NCBI GenBank assembly: GCA_943914355.1
Contig: CALUBS010000002.1
Location: 60,128-124,127 of the forward strand
From: an uncultured Corynebacterium sp.
GTDB taxonomy: Bacteria; Actinomycetota; Actinomycetes; Mycobacteriales; Mycobacteriaceae
DNA: 64,000 nt
Direction of reading: 5' to 3'
Shown: positions 26,278 to 34,681 of the stretch, piece after piece
Layout: the number at the start of each line of letters is the position of its first letter
Numbering within the stretch: the stretch's first letter is position 1
Made by a program: the position numbers and the translations under genes
The notes under the pieces: model-generated
Seen by the model: the letters and a program-made list of their open reading frames with translations, nothing else
What the model was told of the DNA's origin: nothing
Databases searched by the model: none

Positions 26278-27210
26278 ATGAACGACAAAAACTCCGGTGG
26301 AAATGACGATTTTCCCCGCTATGAACCGACTGATCACCCGGAGGATCAGCCGAGCTACGGAAGCCTGCCGTCCTATGGCGGCAGCCACGAGAGCGGCAGC
26401 TACGAAAGCTCCGGCAATCAAGGATATGCGGGCTACCAAGCACAGGACAATACCGTAAATTCCGGCGGATTTACCGGAAAGCCCTCGGCCATTGATTCGA
26501 TTTCGTGGGCCTTTCGCACGGTGTTTAAGAACTGGAAACTGTGGATACTCGGTGCCTTGCTCGTTGGCGTCATTGTCATAGCAGTCTCCGGAGTGAGCCT
26601 GGCCGTTGCTCCCGCAGAGGGCGCGGATGCCTCCGGTGCGGGATCCATTGTGCAAATCGTGTCCTACGTGATCATGGTCGTCGTCAGCTTGTTGGCGATG
26701 CGACTGGCGCTTTTCCAGATCGATGACCCGCGTACTGGGTGGAGCTATGTGGGCAAGGACGTGCGGTGGTGGCAGCCACTGGTGATCATGATCATCATCG
26801 GTATTATTTCCTCGGTAGTAATGTTCATCTTCGTTGGTGGCTCGATCTTCCTCGGCCCAGACGCGGGCGCCGACGCCACCGAGGACGAGGCGTTGGAAGC
26901 CATGGCGAGCTTTTTCGGAGTCATGGCTGTAGTGGCTCTCATCGGCCTATTCATCCAGCCGCTTTATATGCTGATGCAATGGTTTGCAGCCGACGGTGAC
27001 GGGGTTGGCCAAGCCATTAAGAACGGTTTTAAGGCCGGTAAAGGAAACTACGGCCAGCTCCTGCTGCTGACGGTGCTCAACGCGCTGATTATGATTGCCG
27101 GCGGCATCCTGTTGCTGGTTGGCTTGATCGTGGCCGTACCGGTTACCTTACTGGCTACGGCTTACTTGTTCCGCCAGTGTGCAGGCCGCGCGACCGGCCA
27201 AACTGCGTAA
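26278..27210 (+). CDS. Conserved membrane protein with glycine/serine/tyrosine-rich N-terminus
   Basis: Product of 310 residues. The first 70 are disordered, rich in G, S, Y, P and D, in a pattern such as SYGSLPSYGG. Helices near 95-115, 128-150, 165-195, 220-240 and 265-300 give about five to six membrane spans. It resembles the glycerophosphoryl diester phosphodiesterase membrane-domain/DUF975 style of membrane protein, but I cannot assign it. Start ATG 26278 was preferred over the upstream frame from 26218 because AGAAGGAAGG precedes it. It lies between hrpA and oxyR. Function unknown. Confidence 0.7.
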   Translation: MNDKNSGGNDDFPRYEPTDHPEDQPSYGSLPSYGGSHESGSYESSGNQGYAGYQAQDNTVNSGGFTGKPSAIDSISWAFRTVFKNWKLWILGALLVGVIVIAVSGVSLAVAPAEGADASGAGSIVQIVSYVIMVVVSLLAMRLALFQIDDPRTGWSYVGKDVRWWQPLVIMIIIGIISSVVMFIFVGGSIFLGPDAGADATEDEALEAMASFFGVMAVVALIGLFIQPLYMLMQWFAADGDGVGQAIKNGFKAGKGNYGQLLLLTVLNALIMIAGGILLLVGLIVAVPVTLLATAYLFRQCAGRATGQTA

Positions 27211-27225
27211 GCGCTTTAGCATTAT

Positions 27226-27260
27226 TTAAGGCCACCGAGGCATTGCTTCGGTGGCCTTAA
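27226..27260. terminator. Bidirectional terminator between membrane protein and oxyR
   Basis: A 13-bp stem, TTAAGGCCACCGA with TCGGTGGCCTTAA, across a 9-nt loop. It starts 15 nt after one stop and ends 15 nt before the other. Confidence 0.75.
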
Positions 27261-27275
27261 TCGTGTGTGGCGGTT

Positions 27276-28223
27276 TTATCCCTCCAGCGAGCGTGCGAGG
27301 GCATTTTCATAAGCGGCGGTAATCAGGGTGCCGAATTCGCGGAACTCTTCACTGCGTGCGGCAGAGGAGCGGAAGACGAGGCCGATTTCGCGCTCAGCGG
27401 TGACATCGGGATCGAAGTAGGCGATGCCGAGGTTCTTGCCGTGGCATTCGGTGGCCAATGCGGACTTGGGGATAAGGGTGCAGCCGAGCCCGCCCATGAC
27501 CAGCTGCATAATGGTGGTAAGCGATGAGGCACGCGTGACGGAATTGGTTGCTTCCGCCGGGTTGACGTGGGCGTGCCGGCAGAGATCGACGATTTGGTCG
27601 CGGAGACAGTGGCCATCGTCAAGCAGCAGCAAATCCAAGTCCCGCAGCTCCGCCACCTGGACGTCCGTACGCCCGGCGATGGGGTGATCGGGCGGGCTGA
27701 CGATGGCGAAGTCCTCGGTGTACAGCGGGCTGTCGACCATGCCCGTGGCCTCTGAAGGCAGCGCAAGGACGGCTAAATCGAGGTTGCCGTTGCGCAGGCG
27801 CGCGATGAGGTGCTGGGTTTGCTCCTCCACAAAGCGCGGCTCAAGCTCCGGGTAGGTCTCCGTAATCTTCGCCAACAAATCCGGGAGGATATACGGGGCG
27901 ATGGTCGGGATAACGCCAATGGTAAGCGGGCCGGACAGCGTGCCGTGGGCGCCGCGGGCGTGCGCGAGAAAGGTATCGGCGGCCTCAAGTGTGGATTTGG
28001 CATAAGGCAATAGGGTTTCACCGGCCGAGGTTACGATGACCTTGCGGGTAGAGCGCTCGATGAGCTGCACGCCGAGCCCCTGCTCGAGTGCCACGAGGCC
28101 CTGGGAGAGGGAGGGCTGAGAGATCTCCAGCTTGGCGGCAGCGGTGCCGAAGTGCTTGTTTTCCGCCACGGTGACAAACGTGCGCAGCTGGGCAAGTGTT
28201 GGTCGATACTCTTTATTATGCAT
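27276..28223 (-). CDS. oxyR: OxyR, hydrogen-peroxide-sensing LysR regulator
   Basis: Peroxide-responsive LysR-type regulator of catalase, Dps and alkyl hydroperoxide reductase genes. The 315-residue protein has an N-terminal winged HTH (about 10-67) with FGTAAAKLEISQPSLSQ and a C-terminal effector domain. The redox pair is Cys206 in DDGHCLRDQ and Cys215 in IVDLC, the same numbering I recall for C. glutamicum OxyR. I chose ATG 28223 because MHNKEYRPTLAQLRTF is the family N-terminus; an in-frame GTG lies 9 nt upstream. It diverges from ahpC across an OxyR-type operator. Confidence 0.95.
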   Translation of the reverse strand: MHNKEYRPTLAQLRTFVTVAENKHFGTAAAKLEISQPSLSQGLVALEQGLGVQLIERSTRKVIVTSAGETLLPYAKSTLEAADTFLAHARGAHGTLSGPLTIGVIPTIAPYILPDLLAKITETYPELEPRFVEEQTQHLIARLRNGNLDLAVLALPSEATGMVDSPLYTEDFAIVSPPDHPIAGRTDVQVAELRDLDLLLLDDGHCLRDQIVDLCRHAHVNPAEATNSVTRASSLTTIMQLVMGGLGCTLIPKSALATECHGKNLGIAYFDPDVTAEREIGLVFRSSAARSEEFREFGTLITAAYENALARSLEG

Positions 28224-28246
28224 GCCTATCACTCTAACATTTATCT

Positions 28247-28260
28247 ATAGGATTAGCTAT
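28247..28260. promoter_or_regulatory. OxyR operator candidate
   Basis: ATAGGATTAGCTAT has the ATAG-N6-CTAT symmetry of an OxyR half-operator. It lies 23 nt upstream of oxyR ATG 28223 and its last base is the first T of the ahpC -35 box. That placement suits ahpC activation and oxyR autoregulation. Confidence 0.65.
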
Positions 28261-28287
28261 TGACGTGACCGGAATTAATGGTATTGT
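28260..28287 (+). promoter_or_regulatory. ahpC promoter
   Basis: TTGACG at 28260-28265 and TATTGT at 28282-28287 with a 16-nt spacer. This gives a start near 28294 and an untranslated leader of about 90 nt. Confidence 0.6.
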
Positions 28288-28385
28288 CTTTGGTGTTGGG
28301 CCGGAGAGGGTCCGGCCCGTGGTCCTCGGTACGGGACCGTCAGAAACTTGAAAAAGATTACCCTTTTAAGAAGGAGTTGAAGAAC

Positions 28386-28979
28386 ATGCCTATCATGACC
28401 GTTGGCGAAAAGTTCCCAGAATTCGACCTCACCGCCCTGACCGGCGGCGACCTGCACGACGTTAACGCTAGCCAGCCAGAGGACTACTTCGAGCAGGTTT
28501 CCTTGGACAAGTACGAGGGCAAGTGGAAGGTCGTCTTCTTCTACCCCAAGGACTTCACCTTCGTTTGCCCGACCGAGATCGCTGCCTTTGGCAAGCTGGA
28601 TGAAGAATTCCAGGACCGCGACACCCAGGTGCTGGGCGGATCCACCGATAACGAGTTCGCTCACTTCAATTGGCGCGCAACCCACCCGGACCTGAAGGAC
28701 GTTCCGTTCCCGATGTTCTCTGACGTGCGCCACGACCTGATCCGCGCCCTGGGCGTAGAAAACGCTGACGGCGTTGCTGACCGCGCAACCTTCATCATCG
28801 ACCCAGATGGTGTTATCCAGTTCGTCTCCGTTACCCCGGACGCTGTGGGCCGTAACGTTGACGAGGTTCTGCGCGTTCTCGACGCCCTGCAGTCCGAAGA
28901 GGTCTGCGCCTGCAACTGGGAGAAGAACGACCCAACCAAGAACATCGACAAGATGGACGTTGTTCAGTCCCAGCTTTAA
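28386..28979 (+). CDS. ahpC: AhpC, alkyl hydroperoxide reductase (2-Cys peroxiredoxin)
   Basis: Peroxiredoxin that reduces H2O2, organic peroxides and peroxynitrite. The 197-residue protein has peroxidatic Cys61 in DFTFVCPTE and cysteines 174 and 176 in EEVCACNW near the end. This three-cysteine arrangement has the same numbering as mycobacterial AhpC, which is reduced by AhpD rather than AhpF; ahpD is the next gene. Start ATG 28386, with AAGGAG upstream. The frame is open upstream to 28278, but that region is promoter and leader. It diverges from oxyR, its probable activator. Confidence 0.97.
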   Translation: MPIMTVGEKFPEFDLTALTGGDLHDVNASQPEDYFEQVSLDKYEGKWKVVFFYPKDFTFVCPTEIAAFGKLDEEFQDRDTQVLGGSTDNEFAHFNWRATHPDLKDVPFPMFSDVRHDLIRALGVENADGVADRATFIIDPDGVIQFVSVTPDAVGRNVDEVLRVLDALQSEEVCACNWEKNDPTKNIDKMDVVQSQL

Positions 28980-29003
28980 GCCTTAGTTATCAGTAGGTGC
29001 TTC

Positions 29004-29022
29004 CCCCGCCGTTCTGGCGGGG
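29004..29022 (+). terminator. Hairpin between ahpC and ahpD
   Basis: CCCCGCC and GGCGGGG pair across a 5-nt loop, 25 nt after ahpC. Without a T-tract it may act as an RNA-stabilising or attenuating stem that sets the ahpC:ahpD ratio. Confidence 0.45.
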
Positions 29023-29078
29023 CACGCACTTGCCTTGCAATTTAAGTTACTGAGAAAAAATTTAGAAGGAGAAAAACT

Positions 29079-29603
29079 GTGTCTATCGAGAACTTGAAGT
29101 CAGCACTGCCTGAGTACGCCAAGGACCAGAAGCTCAACCTCGGCGCGCTGACCCGCACGACCGAGCTGAATGAAGAGCAGCTGTGGGGCACCCTGTTGGC
29201 TTCGGCGGCAGCTACCCGCAATGACACCGTGATTTCTGAAATCGCGGAAGAGGCACAAGAGCACCTCTCTGAGGAAGCTATCAACGCCGCTTACGGCGCT
29301 GCCACCGTCATGGCGATGAATAACGTTGCCTACCGCGCCAAGGGTTGGTTGGGCGATGACTATGCACAGGTTAAGTTCGGCCTGCGAATGAACTTCATCT
29401 CCAAGCCTGGCGTGGAGGACGCTAACTTCGAGCTGTGGAATATCGCCGTTTCCGCCATCAACGGCTGCGAGCACTGCTTGGGTGCACACACCCAGAAGCT
29501 CAACGATACTGGTGCGACCAAGGAGCAGGTCTGGGAGGCCATCAAGGTTGCTTCTGTCATTCAGGCAGTCGCACAGGCTGTTCAGATTGAGGCTGCACGC
29601 TAA
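29079..29603 (+). CDS. ahpD: AhpD, alkyl hydroperoxidase/AhpC-reducing protein
   Basis: Reduces AhpC using electrons from dihydrolipoamide/lipoyl proteins and has weak peroxidase activity itself. The 174-residue, all-helical protein has the thioredoxin-like CxxC site Cys130-Cys133 in [10 protein letters not shown] with His137, the same numbering as mycobacterial AhpD. The GTG start at 29079 follows AGAAGGAGAA. It is the second gene of the ahpCD operon; no AhpF gene is in the window. A large hairpin follows. Confidence 0.97.
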   Translation: MSIENLKSALPEYAKDQKLNLGALTRTTELNEEQLWGTLLASAAATRNDTVISEIAEEAQEHLSEEAINAAYGAATVMAMNNVAYRAKGWLGDDYAQVKFGLRMNFISKPGVEDANFELWNIAVSAINGCEHCLGAHTQKLNDTGATKEQVWEAIKVASVIQAVAQAVQIEAAR

Positions 29604-29629
29604 AAGCGCTGCTTAATCAGCCTTTAAAC

Positions 29630-29701
29630 TAAGCCACCCCCGCCCACTGTTTGTCTCGGCGTCCCCCACAGGACGCCGAGTGCAGCGGAGGGGGTGGCTT
29701 A
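29630..29701. terminator. Cruciform-like bidirectional terminator after ahpD
   Basis: The outer stem TAAGCCACCCCC pairs with GGGGGTGGCTTA (12 bp). It encloses a perfect inner stem CTCGGCGTCC with GGACGCCGAG (29655-29664 and 29671-29680). The element sits between two converging genes, and TTTT follows on the plus strand. Confidence 0.75.
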
Positions 29702-29727
29702 AGTCGTTTTACCCAACCCGCGCGTTC

Positions 29728-32271
29728 CTAATACTCGACGCGCAACTCTGACAGGCGGACTTCGCCGGCTTCATCGGAGGCGTCCAGATCGACGGTGGCG
29801 ACGAATTGATAGGCGCGATCGCCTGCTGGGTCCTTAATGATTTGCCGCACGGGCCAGCTGCGGGAGCTGGATTCTTCCAACCGGAAGTACTCGGGTCCGC
29901 GCGCCTCAGGGCCGGTATCAATATCGTCGTATTCGTCAAAGTAGTCATCCAAGACGACGCCAAAATCGGGGACCTCGTCCAGATAATCCAATACCTCGGC
30001 GAGGCGGTCTTCTTCCTCCAACGCGAAGAGTTGCGCGAGGCGGAACATGTAATTGCGGACCATAATGCCAAAGGCGCGGCGATTGGTGGTAAGGGCTGTT
30101 GGGTCTTCGACGCCAAAGGCCAGCTCGCGGTCGAGCGTATCTTGATCGATGGGGGAGTCTTCACCGGCCATCTGCGCCCATTCATCGACAAGCGAGGAAT
30201 CCACCTGGCGGATAAGCTCACCTAACCAAACAATGATGTCTTCAATTTGGGGCGTCGTATATTCATCAGGGATGGACTGCTTCAGGGTCCGCCACGCGTC
30301 GGTGAGATAACGGAGGATAACTCCCTCAGACCGGGCTAGGCCGTAGGTGGCCACCAAATCCGAGAATGTCATGGCATTTTCTACCATGTCTCGCACTACG
30401 GATTTGGGCCGCAGCTGGAATTCCTTTACCCAAGCATTGGTCTCCGCAAAGGTATCGTAGGCCTGCTCGAGCAGCTCCTCTAGCGGCTCGGGCCAGGTGA
30501 TATCCTCCACGATATTCATGCGGTCGGTATAGTCCACCCCGTCCGCCTTGAGCGCGGCAATTTCTTCCCCGCGCCGCTTCTTCTGTTGGGCCTGCAGCAC
30601 CTGCCGGGGATCATCGAGGATCGCCTCAAAGACCGAGATCACATCAAGGTGATAGCTCTCAGCCTCCGGGTCCAACAGAGATAGCGCAGCCAAGGCAAAG
30701 GGGCCGAGTGGCTGGTTCAAGGCAAAGTCTCGCGGCAACTCCCGCACGAGGTGGTACGGGCGGCCGTAAATATCGAGCCCCTTCGTGGATTTTTGGACCA
30801 CGCCGGAATCCACCAATCCGCGGAAGAGGTCGAGGGCGGTGAGGATGTCCTTGTTCTGCTTGCTGCGGGGATCGTGATTATCGCGCAAGAGGTGGCGCAT
30901 ATGCGCATAACCATCGCCGTGGCGGGCTAAGACATTGAGCAGCATCGAATTCGAGACCCGGAATTGCGAGGTCAACTGCTCTGGTTCTGCTTCTGTTAGC
31001 CGCGCAAAGGTCTTCTCGGACCACGAGACTTCGCCCTCGCGTGCGGATTTCTTCTTGAGCTTTTTGAGACGCTTTGGATCATCGCCAATGCGCCTGCGGG
31101 CCTTGGCATTTTCGATCTCGTGCTCTGGGGCCTCAACGACGACGGTACCTTCCGTGTCATAGCCCGCACGCCCGGCGCGACCTGCAATCTGGTGGAATTC
31201 GCGGGACTTCAAGATGCGCTGGCGTTGCCCATCAAACTTGGCCAGGCCAGTCATCAATACGGTGCGGATGGGCACATTGATGCCCACGCCCAAGGTATCG
31301 GTGCCGCAAATAACCTTGAGGAGGCCGCGTTGTGCGAGGCGCTCCACAAGTCGCCGGTACTTGGGCAGCATTCCCGCATGGTGGATGCCAATGCCCTTGC
31401 GAAGTAACTTTGAGAGGTCCTTGCCAAAGGCGGTGGTAAAGCGGAATCCGCCGATTTCTTCAGCGATATCCTCTTTTTCCTCTTTGCTAATAATTCCAGA
31501 AAGCGAGGTCAGGGCTTGGGCCCGCTCGGCTGCCTCGCGCTGGGAAAAGTGCACGACATAAATGGGTGCCTTATTATCGGCGAGCAGCTCCTCGATGGTT
31601 TCGTGCACCGCGCTAAAAACATAAGAAAAGTTAAGCGGCACCGGGCGAGTAGAGCCGGCCACTAAATTAGTCTCGCGCCCCGTGCGGCGGGTGAGATCTT
31701 CCTGCAGCCAATCGGTATCGCCGAGCGTGGCAGACATTAAGAGGAATTGCGCCTTGGGCAGCTCCAAGAGCGGAACCTGCCACGCCCAGCCACGATCAGG
31801 ATCAGAGTAGTAGTGGAATTCGTCCATGACCACCTGGTTGATGTTGGCCTCGGCGCCATCGCGAAGCGCGATATTAGCAACGATTTCGGCGGTGGCGGCG
31901 ATGATGGGGGCGTTGCCGTTTACGGTGGCATCGCCAGTCATCATGCCCACATTCTCTGCGCCGAAGATTTCACACAGCGCAAAGAACTTCTCGCTGACCA
32001 GCGCCTTAATGGGCGCGGTATAAAAACTCCGCTGCCCGCGGGCTAGGGCGATGAAGTGGGCGGCGTTGGCCACCATGGACTTTCCGGAACCCGTGGGGGT
32101 CGCGAGGATGACATTATCTCCGGCCAAGATGCCGAGCGAGGCCTCCTCTTGCGCGGGATATAGATTGATTCCCTTGCTGGTGATCCACGAGTTAAAAGTA
32201 TCCCAAATGGCCTCATCGATGAGGGACTCGGGGACTTCCGTTAAATCTGGCAGCTGTTGAGATAAGTTCAC
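29728..32271 (-). CDS. DEAD/DEAH-box helicase with DUF3516 C-terminal domain
   Basis: Superfamily 2 helicase of about 847 residues, Ski2/HelY-like. Motif I is ATPTGSGKS near residue 58, motif II DEFH near 150, motif III SATLGD near 180 and motif VI QIAGRAGRAGYD near 350. The C-terminal half (about 400-845) matches actinobacterial DUF3516. Motif II reads DEFH, not the common DEVH or DEAH. RNA processing or decay is the likely role, but no substrate can be read. The start is uncertain: GTG codons lie at 32280, 32277 and 32271, and the last is best placed after AAGGTGG. Confidence 0.88.
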   Translation of the reverse strand: MNLSQQLPDLTEVPESLIDEAIWDTFNSWITSKGINLYPAQEEASLGILAGDNVILATPTGSGKSMVANAAHFIALARGQRSFYTAPIKALVSEKFFALCEIFGAENVGMMTGDATVNGNAPIIAATAEIVANIALRDGAEANINQVVMDEFHYYSDPDRGWAWQVPLLELPKAQFLLMSATLGDTDWLQEDLTRRTGRETNLVAGSTRPVPLNFSYVFSAVHETIEELLADNKAPIYVVHFSQREAAERAQALTSLSGIISKEEKEDIAEEIGGFRFTTAFGKDLSKLLRKGIGIHHAGMLPKYRRLVERLAQRGLLKVICGTDTLGVGINVPIRTVLMTGLAKFDGQRQRILKSREFHQIAGRAGRAGYDTEGTVVVEAPEHEIENAKARRRIGDDPKRLKKLKKKSAREGEVSWSEKTFARLTEAEPEQLTSQFRVSNSMLLNVLARHGDGYAHMRHLLRDNHDPRSKQNKDILTALDLFRGLVDSGVVQKSTKGLDIYGRPYHLVRELPRDFALNQPLGPFALAALSLLDPEAESYHLDVISVFEAILDDPRQVLQAQQKKRRGEEIAALKADGVDYTDRMNIVEDITWPEPLEELLEQAYDTFAETNAWVKEFQLRPKSVVRDMVENAMTFSDLVATYGLARSEGVILRYLTDAWRTLKQSIPDEYTTPQIEDIIVWLGELIRQVDSSLVDEWAQMAGEDSPIDQDTLDRELAFGVEDPTALTTNRRAFGIMVRNYMFRLAQLFALEEEDRLAEVLDYLDEVPDFGVVLDDYFDEYDDIDTGPEARGPEYFRLEESSSRSWPVRQIIKDPAGDRAYQFVATVDLDASDEAGEVRLSELRVEY

Positions 32272-32305
32272 CCCCACCACCTTAGCGGCGATGGGGGCGG
32301 GTTCG

Positions 32306-33325
32306 TTAGATATCGTCGCCTAAGTCTCTGTCATCGTTATCGTCGGCAGAGTCTTCGCGGTCATCGATATCCGTGTGGATAATCTCCTCGCTATCGTCTT
32401 CATCGAGCGAGGCGAGGAAGGCTTCGAATTCTTCGCTGATTTCCTCCGCGCTGGGCACGGCTTCCTCGCCCGGCATGATGGCCTGCGGGTGCTCTTCGCG
32501 GTAGCGTTCCATGAAGGCATCGTACTGTTGCTCCAATTGCTGGACCACGCCCTCAATCTCTTCCGAGCCATTGACCTGCTCATCCAGCTGGCCCTCGACG
32601 CGGGAAATATCCGCCTCGATGCTGCCCAGCGGAATATTGAGCTGGGCGGCTTTAGCCACGGAGTCAAGGAGCTCCAAGGTGGCCTGCGGGTACGGGGACG
32701 CGGCCAAGTAGTGCGGCACGTGCGCGGTATAGCCCGCCACCGTCCGGCCCTTATCCGCTAAGGCCTTTTCTATATAGAGCGCCGCGGCTCCCGGAACCAT
32801 CATCGTTGAGTCCATCTTGACCATGCCTTCCGTCAGGCGGGAGGCAGTACCGTGCGCGGTGACCACGGTGGGGCGGGTGTGCGGCACGGGCATCGGCGCG
32901 GCGTAGAGCATGATGGTGTCTTCAATATCGAATTTCTCCACCAGCTTGACCACCGCCGTAGTAAAGGCTTCCCAGCGCATATCCGGCTCAGGACCGGAGA
33001 GAAGGAGGAAAGACTTGCCGGAATTATCCCGGAGGACCTTCAAGCCCAAATCCATGGGTTCTACCTCTAGGGCCCGGTCATTATCGATGGTGACGGCGGG
33101 GCGGCGGGAGCGATAATCGATGAGCTCATCAGAGTTAAAGGAGGCTAGCTGGCGGTTTTCCAGCGCCGCCTTGAGATGATCGGCGCTCGACTCAATAGCC
33201 TGGCCTGCATCGGCATAGCCGTGCATGGCAACAATCATGGTGGGGCCTTTTCCTTCACCGGAATTGTCCTTGACCACCGGAGCGGGGTACTCCAATTCGT
33301 ACATGCTGCGCTCTTCTTCGTGCAT
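32306..33325 (-). CDS. PAC2-family protein (proteasome assembly chaperone-like)
   Basis: Product of 339 residues. The PAC2 fold covers about 10-230, with MIVAMHGYADAGQAIE near the start, DELIDYRSRRP and VPHTRPTVVTAHGTA as family-typical blocks. The last 100 residues are strongly acidic (D/E runs) and probably disordered or coiled. PAC2 proteins are eukaryotic proteasome-assembly chaperones; the bacterial versions have no established role, and corynebacteria generally lack a 20S proteasome. AAGGAGGT precedes ATG 33325. It lies 34 nt upstream of the helicase, probably in the same operon. Confidence 0.85.
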   Translation of the reverse strand: MHEEERSMYELEYPAPVVKDNSGEGKGPTMIVAMHGYADAGQAIESSADHLKAALENRQLASFNSDELIDYRSRRPAVTIDNDRALEVEPMDLGLKVLRDNSGKSFLLLSGPEPDMRWEAFTTAVVKLVEKFDIEDTIMLYAAPMPVPHTRPTVVTAHGTASRLTEGMVKMDSTMMVPGAAALYIEKALADKGRTVAGYTAHVPHYLAASPYPQATLELLDSVAKAAQLNIPLGSIEADISRVEGQLDEQVNGSEEIEGVVQQLEQQYDAFMERYREEHPQAIMPGEEAVPSAEEISEEFEAFLASLDEDDSEEIIHTDIDDREDSADDNDDRDLGDDI

Positions 33326-33514
33326 GATGTGTTACCTCCTTGGTCTCTTAATCTAGATCAACGACCGCCAGGACCGTACTATTCCCACACGCACTCAGTT
33401 CAGTGTTCGCGGAGTAGTTAAATAACCCATTATGCCCTAACCCGGCAACCCGCGCTAGGCCCGGTGCGATGGGGTTGTGCATAACTGCTTGCCGATGCCC
33501 CCCTTCCACCCACC

Positions 33515-33523
33515 TTATCCACA
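33515..33523 (+). promoter_or_regulatory. DnaA-box 9-mer upstream of the DUF4192 gene
   Basis: TTATCCACA, a perfect DnaA-box sequence, 64 nt before ATG 33587 in the gap shared with the PAC2 gene. Single occurrence, so functional meaning is uncertain. Confidence 0.25.
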
Positions 33524-33586
33524 GATTTCGGCCCTCTGCCTGTGGTGGGCTTTCGGTACTTGCCGCAGGCCCCGAAGCTAGGAGCC

Positions 33587-34672
33587 ATGAAGATCACAAC
33601 ACCACAACAGCCCATCCGTACACCCGGCGATATCCTTGCCAATATTCCAGGAATCCTCGGATTCTTCCCAGCAGAATCCATCGTCCTCATCTCCATCGAA
33701 CCAACTCCAGCAGGCCGCACCATGGGGCCAGTCGCGCGTGTAGACCTGTCCGATGTCCCTGCGGCCCTTCCAGAGATCATGAGCGCCTTTCATTGTGGGA
33801 ACCCGGAAGTCGTCCTCGGCTTTATCATCTCCCAGCGCGAGGAAGTAGAGCTCTGGGAGATGATCGAGTCGCTCTACCACTTCGAAGATGACCAGGGCAC
33901 CGGAATTGATGCCTGCTGGCTGGTGGAGGAAATTGCCACAGCCACTGCCTACGACCTCGTATTCGGCTTTAGTACCGGCAACGGCAAGGGCCCCATGCAA
34001 GCCTGGACCGAAGGAACTATTCCCGCTATTTCCACTAGCTCTTCCATGCGCGCCTGCGTAGAAAACGGCACTTTGCCGGAACTTTCCCGCAATGAGCTGG
34101 TCCAGCAATTCGCCCCGCACAATCCGTACTTCGGGCAAGAAGAAATCGTGTCCATGCAGCGTTGCGCTGAGGAATTGTCTCGGCAGATGCGCGCCGGCCA
34201 CGGCTACGGCACGACGGATCCAATCCGTGTGGTCCAGCACCTTATCGCGGATGCGCAATATGTATTAAGTGAGGTAGAAACCCTGGAAGAGACGTTGGAT
34301 AACGAAGAATTACTCTGCGTGGGGGCAATGTGGATGTCGACGACGTGGATGCGAGACCTGGTCATCCGAGACCTCGTCGAATCCCCGCACGCGGCCGGCA
34401 CCTTGCTTTTGGCCACGGCGCGCACCTTTGGCGGCCCCATCCGCTATAACGCCCTAGCGTTATATGCGGCGACCCAGGTGGCGCAGAAATTCGGACTCTA
34501 TGCCGGCCCGGCGCTGACCGTCGCCATCGATGAGGCGCCGGGGCACAATTTGAGTCAGCTCATCGCCCAAGCCTATCGCAGCGGAATGGGGGAACGCCTC
34601 ATTACTAGCTTGAGCCGCGGTTGCGACGCCGCGCGGGAGGCAGCGGGGATTGATGCCGATGGCTTTGTTTAG
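33587..34672 (+). CDS. DUF4192 family protein
   Basis: Product of 361 residues in the actinobacterial DUF4192 family. Typical opening: TPGDILANIPGILGFFPAESIVLISI at about 12-37. Later blocks are GTGIDACWLVEEI and RCGDP-type C-terminal segments such as NALALYAATQVAQKFGLYAGPALTVAIDEAPGHNLSQL. No catalytic motif or membrane helix is evident. I chose ATG 33587, where the conserved region begins; AGGAG lies just 2 nt upstream. Function unknown. It diverges from the PAC2-helicase unit. Confidence 0.82.
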   Translation: MKITTPQQPIRTPGDILANIPGILGFFPAESIVLISIEPTPAGRTMGPVARVDLSDVPAALPEIMSAFHCGNPEVVLGFIISQREEVELWEMIESLYHFEDDQGTGIDACWLVEEIATATAYDLVFGFSTGNGKGPMQAWTEGTIPAISTSSSMRACVENGTLPELSRNELVQQFAPHNPYFGQEEIVSMQRCAEELSRQMRAGHGYGTTDPIRVVQHLIADAQYVLSEVETLEETLDNEELLCVGAMWMSTTWMRDLVIRDLVESPHAAGTLLLATARTFGGPIRYNALALYAATQVAQKFGLYAGPALTVAIDEAPGHNLSQLIAQAYRSGMGERLITSLSRGCDAAREAAGIDADGFV

Positions 34673-34681
34673 CCCCGCGTT

